Assembly: GCA_964580235.1 (NCBI GenBank)
Contig: CAZOJY010000059.1
Location: 1-21,155 of the forward strand
DNA length: 21,155 bases
DNA from: G020348385 sp964580235
GTDB taxonomy: Bacteria; Acidobacteriota; Aminicenantia; Aminicenantales; Aminicenantaceae
Direction of reading: 5' to 3'
Shown: positions 15,038 to 21,155 of the stretch, in pieces
How the letters are laid out: the number at the start of each line of letters is the position of its first letter
Position numbering within the stretch: the first letter of the stretch is position 1
Notes under the pieces: generated by a model
Told to the model about the DNA's origin: nothing
The model's database searches: none
Seen by the model: the letters and a program-made list of their open reading frames with translations, nothing else
Program-made: the position numbers and the translations under genes

Positions 15038-16064
15038 GCATTTTTTCTTAGAGAATATTTTAAATTTTCTCTGGAGGCAGTGGTCTTCTTTGGGAGTTGC
15101 CGGTGGTGCAAGATCTGAGGACGAATGGGTTATCGATCCTGAAGCTCTTCTCCTATTCTCGATTGAAATAAGTAGAAATGAGCCCCGCCTTTTTGATGAG
15201 ATTCTGGATTGGCTGGTGGTTAATGGAAGATGGATAGATATCCAGCGCCTTCGGGGGATAGTAAAAAGCAAAGATGAGAAAACACAACGTCTGATGAGTG
15301 CGGTTGCTTATTTTTTATCCCAGGAGGCCAAGTCCTACAGAAGAAAATGGCAGGCATTAGCTGGATTGAAAGCATCTGATTCAAGAGTTAAGGAAGAAAT
15401 GCTGTTCACTTCCAGGGAAGGAGAGCCTTTCCCCAGACCTGGAGAAATATCAGAACCATTTAATATGTATGGATTCTTACGGGAAAATTTTTCATTACGA
15501 AAAATGTCAAGGCCAGTATCTGTTGCAGCAAGAAGCAATATGCGGTTTTTACTTAGGGCCCTTTTTGGGATAGGCTCCCGCTCAGAATGCATCCTTTATC
15601 TTCTTACTCATGAAGCTGGCCATCCAGCAGAAGTGGCTGACGCAATCGGTATTTCTGTAAGGGCTGTGCAGGATGCCTTAATTGAGCTTTCAGATTCTGG
15701 ATTAGTAATGACCAGAATCAAAGGGAAGCGAAAAATCGAATACTGGTTATCTCAAAAAAAATGGGGAGAGTTTCTTTTAGGAGCGAACTCAGATGAACAA
15801 AAATTGCCTGTGTGGCTTGATTGGATTTCGCTGTTTTCGGCATTGAATACTGTTTGGGGTGTTCTAAGCGAAATTGAAGAAGTTGTTTCAGATTATCTGC
15901 GAAGTTCTAAGCTGCGTGAAGCTATGGAAACCATAAGCCTTGAATTTTCAAAGAGCGGCTTGGATTTGCTTGCTGTGCCAGGTGAAGGAATAAGCCCAGA
16001 TATGTATGAAGAGGAATTCCAGAAATTTATTGCTAAAGTGTTGAGAATCGGCGGAGAGAAATAG
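15018..16064 (+). CDS. Winged-helix DNA-binding protein paired with the nucleotidyltransferase, candidate antitoxin/regulator
   Basis: A 348-residue soluble protein that I do not recognise as a named family. A helix-turn-helix followed by a wing is visible at about 187-246: helices around CILYLLTHEAG and EVADAIGISVRAVQDALIEL, then a basic wing GLVMTRIKGKRKIEYWL, as in ArsR/MarR-type folds. The N-terminal 180 residues and the C-terminal 95 are mostly helical and unassigned. It overlaps the nucleotidyltransferase gene by 20 nt in another frame, with AGGA seven bases before its ATG, so the two products are probably made at a set ratio. Pairing of a nucleotidyltransferase with a wHTH protein recalls AbiEii/AbiEi, although here the enzyme gene comes first. 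It could instead be a sensor or transcriptional regulator. Confidence 0.62.
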   Translation: MSQKEFKHFFLENILNFLWRQWSSLGVAGGARSEDEWVIDPEALLLFSIEISRNEPRLFDEILDWLVVNGRWIDIQRLRGIVKSKDEKTQRLMSAVAYFLSQEAKSYRRKWQALAGLKASDSRVKEEMLFTSREGEPFPRPGEISEPFNMYGFLRENFSLRKMSRPVSVAARSNMRFLLRALFGIGSRSECILYLLTHEAGHPAEVADAIGISVRAVQDALIELSDSGLVMTRIKGKRKIEYWLSQKKWGEFLLGANSDEQKLPVWLDWISLFSALNTVWGVLSEIEEVVSDYLRSSKLREAMETISLEFSKSGLDLLAVPGEGISPDMYEEEFQKFIAKVLRIGGEK

Positions 16065-16074
16065 AGAGAAAAAG

Positions 16075-17316
16075 ATGGAACGGGTTGAGAGTCTACGAAC
16101 CGAAAATAAATTCAAAAAAACAGAAATAGGTGAAATTCCTGTGGATTGGGAAGTTAACAGGCTAGAAGAAATTTTATCTCTAGATTATGGAGGTGGATTG
16201 CCGGAAAATAAAAGGAAAGGAGATCAATATCCTGTTTTTGGTTCAAATGGAATTATTGGCTATCATGATACCTTTCTTGTTAAGGGGCCAGGTATTATTA
16301 TTGGAAGAAAGGGTACAGTTGGAAGTGTTACTTGGTCAGCTGAAGATTATTGGCCAATTGATACTACTTATTATGTTGTTCCACGCTTTGGTGAGATTGA
16401 TTTGAAATGGCTTTATTATGTATTGAAAATATTGAAACTAAATCAGCTTAATGCAGCTACTGGAATCCCAGGACTTAATAGGAATGTTGCACTAAACATA
16501 AAAATGCCTATTCCTCCTCTTCCTGAGCAAAAAAAGATTGCGGAAATTTTAGTATCTGTAGATGAAGCTATTGAAAAAAAGCAAGAGATTATTGAAAAGA
16601 CAAAGAAGTTGAAAAAAGGCTTGATGCAGGAATTGCTTACTCACGGAATAGGGCATACTAAATTCAAAAAAACAGAAATTGGCGAAATTCCTGTAGATTG
16701 GGAAGTTGTTACGCTGGAAGATTGTGCTGCACGACAAAAATATTCTTTTGTTGATGGTCCTTTTGGTTCGAATCTAAAATCAATTCATTATGTAGATGAG
16801 GGAATTCCTGTTATGCAAAGCCAGTTTATTATAAGTGGAAAGTTCAGAGATGTTGGAGCTTTTTATATATCAGCACAAAAGGCAAGAGAACTAGTAAGAA
16901 GCAAAGTATTGCCTGGAGATATTGTAATAGCTAAAATTGGAATGAACTATGGTGCTTCTGCGACAGTTCCTGAAAATTATCCAGAGGCAGTCTTATCTGG
17001 GAATACAATGAAAATAACTCCAAATGATAATAAAGTTGTTCCTAGATTTCTTCAATTTTTATTGCATTATTTACGTATAAGCAAAGCATTTGATCAAATA
17101 GTAAGTACCACTGCTCAGCCTGCAATAACTTTGAAAGGTGTGAAAAATCTTAAGGTGTCTTTACCAATAATTAAAGAACAAAAAAAGATTGCAGAGATAT
17201 TAACATCGGTGGATGAAGAAATAGAGAAAGAGATGGAGCAAAAAGAAAAAGCAGAGAATATAAAGAAAGGTTTGATGCAGGTTTTGTTAACTGGTAAAAT
17301 CAGAGTGAAAATATAA
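16075..17316 (+). CDS. hsdS: Type I restriction-modification specificity subunit
   Basis: A 413-residue subunit that reads the DNA target for both methylation and cleavage. It has the expected pseudo-dimeric layout: recognition domain 1 (about 15-145), a helical spacer with EQKKIAEILVSVDEAIEK, recognition domain 2 (about 200-360) and a second helical region with EQKKIAEILTSVDEEIEK. Each half begins with the same peptide FKKTEIGEIPVDWEV. The two recognition domains differ, which predicts a bipartite, asymmetric target; the bases cannot be read from sequence. It starts 10 nt after the wHTH gene and is the most AT-rich gene in the operon. Confidence 0.95.
   Translation: MERVESLRTENKFKKTEIGEIPVDWEVNRLEEILSLDYGGGLPENKRKGDQYPVFGSNGIIGYHDTFLVKGPGIIIGRKGTVGSVTWSAEDYWPIDTTYYVVPRFGEIDLKWLYYVLKILKLNQLNAATGIPGLNRNVALNIKMPIPPLPEQKKIAEILVSVDEAIEKKQEIIEKTKKLKKGLMQELLTHGIGHTKFKKTEIGEIPVDWEVVTLEDCAARQKYSFVDGPFGSNLKSIHYVDEGIPVMQSQFIISGKFRDVGAFYISAQKARELVRSKVLPGDIVIAKIGMNYGASATVPENYPEAVLSGNTMKITPNDNKVVPRFLQFLLHYLRISKAFDQIVSTTAQPAITLKGVKNLKVSLPIIKEQKKIAEILTSVDEEIEKEMEQKEKAENIKKGLMQVLLTGKIRVKI
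16108..16155 (+). repeat. HsdS direct repeat, copy 1
   Basis: A 48-nt direct repeat encoding FKKTEIGEIPVDWEV, matching copy 2 at all but three positions, two of them silent third-base changes within this peptide. It marks the start of recognition domain 1. Confidence 0.85.
16525..16578 (+). repeat. HsdS conserved-helix repeat, copy 1
   Basis: Encodes the central helical spacer start (EQKKIAEIL). It pairs with a diverged copy at 17176-17229; both contain a run of seven A before GATTGC. It marks the other edge of the exchangeable recognition domain. Confidence 0.6.
16660..16707 (+). repeat. HsdS direct repeat, copy 2
   Basis: The second copy of the 48-nt repeat, 552 bases after copy 1, at the start of recognition domain 2. 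Forty-five of 48 positions are identical, far closer than the flanking recognition domains. Confidence 0.85.
17176..17229 (+). repeat. HsdS conserved-helix repeat, copy 2
   Basis: The C-terminal counterpart of 16525-16578, with the same protein motif but more nucleotide differences than the 48-nt pair. Confidence 0.6.
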
Positions 17317-17329
17317 AGGGACTGGTTGA

Positions 17330-20300
17330 ATGTCAGGGGAAAAATTCAACGAAGACACATTATCCGAAAAGCCCGCCATCGAGCAGCTAAGGCGGCTCGG
17401 CTACAAATATATCCATGGGGACCAGTTTGACCCTGATCTTAAGGATGATTGCGAGCGAAAATCCCGAAGAGATGTCATTTTAGAGGAACGTCTCAAAAAG
17501 GCATTGGCTAAAATTAATCCTCATCTTACAGAGGATTCTATAATAAAAGCCATCCGGAGAATCACGCATATTCAAGCTGAAAACACGCTTGAAGCTAACC
17601 GCATTTTTCACAACTGCGTTATTGCCGGTATTTCCGTTGACCAGGACATTGGTGCTAGACGGCAAAAACAAACTGTCAATTTCATAGATTTTGAAAACGT
17701 CGAGAATAACGAGTTCTTAGTGGTTAATCAATTCTGGATCAGAAAGCATAAAACGACAGACAGGCCGGATATTGTTATTTTTATTAACGGCCTTCCTTTG
17801 GTTGTTATCGAATGTAAAAGCCCGGTCGCGAAACGAACCGGTGTTCTAAAAGCTCAGGAACAACTCATTCGCTACCAGGAAGAAATTCCTCAGATATTTC
17901 GAACAAACGAGATTATCATCGGCTGCAATCTTTTTAGAGCCAAATATGGATGCATTGATGAATCAGCAGAACATTATCATGAGTGGAAGGATCCCGGTAA
18001 TAATAAGTTTCCCAACATGGCTGAACATCCCTCAGTTAAAGAGATGCTGGAGATGGGATTGATTGATGAAGAAGATATTAGCGGCCACCCCCCTATGCAG
18101 GAGGTCTTGATTGCTGGGCTTTTAAGAAAGCCAAATTTATTGGATATTATTCAAAATTTTATTGTTTTTGACTACAGCAAGGAAGAGCACAAAGTCGTAA
18201 AAAAAATCTGCCGCTATCAGCAGTTTTCCGCAGTTAATAAAATCGTTAGATGTGTAAAAAGCGGACCTGATAAGAGAGGAATCATATGGCACTGGCAGGG
18301 ATCGGGCAAGTCTCTGATTATGCTTTTTTCTGCATTGAAATTAAGAAGAGAGCAGGAGAAATTAAAAAATCCCATCATTCTTATTGTCACAGACAGGAAA
18401 AAATTGAACCGGCAGATAAATGAAACTTTTATAAACTGCGGTTTCCCCAATCCTATACAGGCAGAGAAGATGGCTCACCCAGAACTCTTCGAGCTGCTGA
18501 CCGGTGGAATTGGAATTACAGTTATGACGACCGTTCAGAAATTCCGCAAGCTTCTTGCAAAACCTTTATCCGAGGCTGAAAACATAATCATTCTGACGGA
18601 CGAGGCGCATAGAACACAGTATGGCTTTTACGCTCTGAACTTAAGAAAGGCCTTTCCCAATGCAAGTTTTTTTGCTTTTACCGGAACTCCGCTTGATAAA
18701 AGAGACAGGAACACTTACCGGCATTTCAGTCCTCCCGGTAAAAAATATCTGGACAGGTATGATATGCGACAATCCCTGGAGGATGAAGCCACTGTTCCGG
18801 TTAAATATGAAAGCCGGCTTGCCAATCTTCAGGTGGTGGGAGCTTCGATTGACAGGCTGCTCAAAGAGCTCTTTCCAGAAAAAACTCCGAAGGAACTGGC
18901 TGAAATAAAAAGGCGGAATGCAACAGTGGATACTATCTTAAGAGCTCCACGAAGAATAGAGCGAATTGCCATAGATATCGTGAATCATTATGCGGAGAAA
19001 ATTGAGCCCAATGGATTCAAAGCCCAAATTGTTGCTTCAGAAAGAAAAACAGCGGACATGTATAAGAAGGCGCTGGATAGACTTATCGATCCTTCCTGGT
19101 CTACAGTTGTCATGACGGTTAATAATGATGATCCTAAAGAATGGAAGGATAAATACCGCCGTACAGCCCAGGAAGAAGACCGGATTACAGGAAAAGATGT
19201 GTTTCTCAATCCATCAAATCCGCTTAAGTTTCTAGTAGTATGTGATAAGTTGCTGACAGGATTTGATGCACCCATTGAGCAGGTTATGTATCTTGACCAG
19301 AGATTGAAAGAACATACGCTGCTTCAGGCTGTTGCCAGAACAAACAGGCCTTATCCAAGGAAAAATTTCGGGCTGGTCGTTGATTATGTGGGTGTTGGAA
19401 AGGATCTGGCAAAAGCTTTATCGATTTTTGACAGTGAAGACCTTGTTGGTTTATTCAGCGTGGATGACTGGCATAGAGAAATTTCCTCATTGGAAGAGAC
19501 TCATCAAAAAGCCATGCAATTATTCAAAACTGTTGACCAGGAGGCGTATCCTGCGGAAGTACTCCAGCATTGTCTCGAAATCCTTAAACCTGAAGATGTG
19601 AGGTCTAAATTTGAAGTATTATTCCGGGAATTTGCGAAAAGCATGGATATGCTCATGCCTGATCCTGCTGTTGAGCCTTTTACGGATGATTTCAAATTTC
19701 TGGGGATGGTCCGGGAAGGAGCGAGAAATCTTTATCGTGATGAAAGATTGAGTCTTGAAAATTGCAGCCGAAAGGTTGAAAAACTAATTCATGCTCACAT
19801 TGTTGATACTGGAATTAAAAAAATCCTGGAACCTATAGAGATAACAGCTCCTGATTTTGAAGAAAAGCTAGATATTAAGGTAAGTACGAGGGCAAAAGCG
19901 AGCCATATTGAACAGGCGATACGTGAAACGATTCATTCAAAAGTTGGAGAAGATCCGCACTTTTACGAATCCTTAGAGGAAAAACTTGAGGCAATTATTG
20001 AAGAAGACAGCCAGAGGAGGAAGGATGAGGCAGAATTGCTTAAAGACCTGGTTATACTCAGCAAACAAGAAAAAGGGAGAGAAGTTCTTGCTAAAGAGAA
20101 AGGATTAACGCTTGATGAATTTGCTTTTTATGGATTATTGGAACCCTTTAGGGATGAACTTTTTGGTGAAAAGGATGAGAAAAGATGTCTTTTGACCAAG
20201 GAGATTGTTGAAATAATAAAAAACAAAAGAGTTGTTGACTGGTGTGAGAAAGAAGATATTCAAAAAGAGATGCGAAGAGAGATAAAAGACCGTTTGAGAG

Positions 20301-20380
20301 AGATTGGCTTTCATGACCGCAAGCTGGATTTTTTCACACGGGAAATTATGGAATTAGCAAGAGCAAGACTTAAGGATTAG
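17330..20380 (+). CDS. hsdR: Type I restriction endonuclease/translocase subunit
   Basis: This 1016-residue motor subunit translocates DNA and cuts unmodified DNA away from the recognition site. The N-terminal nuclease domain carries a PD-(D/E)xK site, with D147 in RPDIVIF and E161-x-K163 in VVIECKSP. The superfamily 2 helicase core shows Walker A HWQGSGKS (321-328), DEAH (424-427), TGTP (451-454) and motif VI QAVARTNRP (666-674). A charged helical C-terminal third should contact HsdM/HsdS. Length fits full-size HsdR and no motif is broken, so the system looks active. It starts 13 nt after hsdS with GGGA eight bases upstream. Its composition is less AT-rich than hsdS. Confidence 0.96.
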   Translation: MSGEKFNEDTLSEKPAIEQLRRLGYKYIHGDQFDPDLKDDCERKSRRDVILEERLKKALAKINPHLTEDSIIKAIRRITHIQAENTLEANRIFHNCVIAGISVDQDIGARRQKQTVNFIDFENVENNEFLVVNQFWIRKHKTTDRPDIVIFINGLPLVVIECKSPVAKRTGVLKAQEQLIRYQEEIPQIFRTNEIIIGCNLFRAKYGCIDESAEHYHEWKDPGNNKFPNMAEHPSVKEMLEMGLIDEEDISGHPPMQEVLIAGLLRKPNLLDIIQNFIVFDYSKEEHKVVKKICRYQQFSAVNKIVRCVKSGPDKRGIIWHWQGSGKSLIMLFSALKLRREQEKLKNPIILIVTDRKKLNRQINETFINCGFPNPIQAEKMAHPELFELLTGGIGITVMTTVQKFRKLLAKPLSEAENIIILTDEAHRTQYGFYALNLRKAFPNASFFAFTGTPLDKRDRNTYRHFSPPGKKYLDRYDMRQSLEDEATVPVKYESRLANLQVVGASIDRLLKELFPEKTPKELAEIKRRNATVDTILRAPRRIERIAIDIVNHYAEKIEPNGFKAQIVASERKTADMYKKALDRLIDPSWSTVVMTVNNDDPKEWKDKYRRTAQEEDRITGKDVFLNPSNPLKFLVVCDKLLTGFDAPIEQVMYLDQRLKEHTLLQAVARTNRPYPRKNFGLVVDYVGVGKDLAKALSIFDSEDLVGLFSVDDWHREISSLEETHQKAMQLFKTVDQEAYPAEVLQHCLEILKPEDVRSKFEVLFREFAKSMDMLMPDPAVEPFTDDFKFLGMVREGARNLYRDERLSLENCSRKVEKLIHAHIVDTGIKKILEPIEITAPDFEEKLDIKVSTRAKASHIEQAIRETIHSKVGEDPHFYESLEEKLEAIIEEDSQRRKDEAELLKDLVILSKQEKGREVLAKEKGLTLDEFAFYGLLEPFRDELFGEKDEKRCLLTKEIVEIIKNKRVVDWCEKEDIQKEMRREIKDRLREIGFHDRKLDFFTREIMELARARLKD

Positions 20381-20381
20381 A

Positions 20382-21104
20382 ATGGATCATATTATCTTTG
20401 GCAACAGCCAGATAAAATACACAATAAAAAGGGGGAATCGCAAAAAAACTCTGGCCATCAATGTAACTCCTTCTTCCCAGGTTATTGTGCTGGCCCCAGG
20501 TCATTTGAGCCGTGAAAAAATCAGGACATTCGTCAAAAAGAAAGCCAGATGGATTATGGCTAAACAAGAACATTTCAAAAGATTGGCTGTGCTTTTTCCT
20601 GAAAGAGAGTTTGTAAGTGGAGAGCAAATTTTATTGCTGGGCCGAAGGTACCGATTGAAAATAGTGGAGGAAGAAAATTCGAGAGTCCCGAAATTGTCTG
20701 GGAGAAGGATATTCGTATCTGTAGATCGAAATCTGGATTCAAACAAAAGAAAGGAAATAATTAGAGACGTTTTGATAAAGTGGCATATCGCAAGGGCATC
20801 TAAGATTGTCAAGCAAAGGGTGAACCGCTATTGTAAACTGATGGATTTGTTTCCAAAAGAGGTAATAATAAAAGATCAGAAAAAGCGTTGGGCAAGCTGT
20901 TCGAAAGATGGCACATTAAGATTTAACTGGCGGATTTCAATGGCTCCGATTTCCATAGTTGATTATATAGTTGTACATGAGCTGTGCCATTTAAAGATAA
21001 AAAATCACTCCTCTGATTTTTGGAAGCTTGTTTCTGTTGCATTGCTCGATTATCAAAAGCGAAGAGATTGGCTAAAAAACAATATAGGTATTTTTAGACT
21101 TTAG
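20382..21104 (+). CDS. YgjP/WLM-like zinc metallopeptidase (DUF45, M48-related)
   Basis: A 240-residue protein with the zincin motif HELCH at 199-203 (two zinc histidines and catalytic E200) and a probable third ligand H209 in NHSSDFW. The upstream KKRWASCSKDGTLRFNW segment is characteristic of the YgjP/DUF45 family. There is no signal peptide or membrane helix, so it should be cytoplasmic. It begins 1 nt after hsdR with AAGGA as a ribosome binding site, so it is certainly co-transcribed. Family members often sit beside hsdR in type I loci, but their substrate is unknown; proteolysis of HsdR or of a phage protein are both possible. It may be the last island gene, since only 51 nt follow in the window. 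Confidence 0.86.
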   Translation: MDHIIFGNSQIKYTIKRGNRKKTLAINVTPSSQVIVLAPGHLSREKIRTFVKKKARWIMAKQEHFKRLAVLFPEREFVSGEQILLLGRRYRLKIVEEENSRVPKLSGRRIFVSVDRNLDSNKRKEIIRDVLIKWHIARASKIVKQRVNRYCKLMDLFPKEVIIKDQKKRWASCSKDGTLRFNWRISMAPISIVDYIVVHELCHLKIKNHSSDFWKLVSVALLDYQKRRDWLKNNIGIFRL

Positions 21105-21155
21105 TGTTATTTCACTTTGAGCCATACGTTTCGCGAAGCTTGTATTTGCATATTT
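21105..21155. other. Right edge of window, no gene seen
   Basis: Fifty-one bases after the metallopeptidase stop, with an 8-bp palindrome TTCGCGAA (21130-21137) but no terminator or attachment site that I can support. No sequence here clearly repeats the left junction near 11,950-11,990. Confidence 0.3.

Noticed and set aside
11930..21155. Attachment-site repeats flanking the island
   Set aside because: I compared the left junction with the last 51 bases and saw no convincing direct or inverted repeat; the right boundary is probably outside the window.
1..21155. CRISPR array, tRNA, rRNA or transposase
   Set aside because: There are no regularly spaced repeats, no cloverleaf-like stretch in the intergenic regions and no transposase or integrase motifs. 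The only repeats of note are internal to hsdS.

Overview
The window joins two unlike regions. Positions 1-11,800 have moderate to fairly high GC and hold a minus-strand anaerobic C1-metabolism cluster, a small zinc-ribbon gene and a large secreted beta-propeller gene. From about 11,970 to the right edge the DNA is visibly more AT-rich, all genes are on the plus strand, and the content is that of a defence island built on a type I restriction-modification system.

Minus-strand C1 cluster, in transcription order: an AcsV/RACo-type corrinoid-protein activator (7953-6184), a cobalamin-independent methionine synthase/uroporphyrinogen decarboxylase-like zinc protein (6019-4973), the Ni-Fe carbon monoxide dehydrogenase CooS/AcsA (4973-3018), acetyl-CoA synthase AcsB (3014-810) and a CooC/AcsF nickel-insertion ATPase (801-31). 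The last four are nearly contiguous (1-nt overlap, 3-nt and 8-nt gaps) and read as one operon. AcsB is the full-length bacterial form, so the host is a strict anaerobe with a bacterial Wood-Ljungdahl pathway. The corrinoid iron-sulfur protein (acsC/acsD) and methyltransferase (acsE) genes are not in the window. A large signal-peptide protein with many Asp-box repeats, of a kind common in Acidobacteriota and Aminicenantes genomes, suggests but does not prove such a host.

Positions 11,767-12,093 form the junction. A minus-strand coding remnant without a start (11965-11798) is cut off where the composition changes, as expected if the island inserted into or deleted part of an older gene.

The island starts with a RadC-family JAB protein. 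A near-consensus promoter (12,864-12,892) then precedes hsdM, a nucleotidyltransferase-fold gene, a winged-helix gene, hsdS, hsdR and a YgjP-type zinc metallopeptidase, all tightly packed. The most interesting element is the nucleotidyltransferase/winged-helix pair, which overlaps by 20 nt and sits between hsdM and hsdS. It resembles a toxin-antitoxin or abortive-infection module built into the restriction operon, analogous in position and logic, not in sequence, to the PrrC/RloC nucleases that accompany some hsd loci. HsdS carries near-identical internal repeats that could support exchange of its recognition domains.
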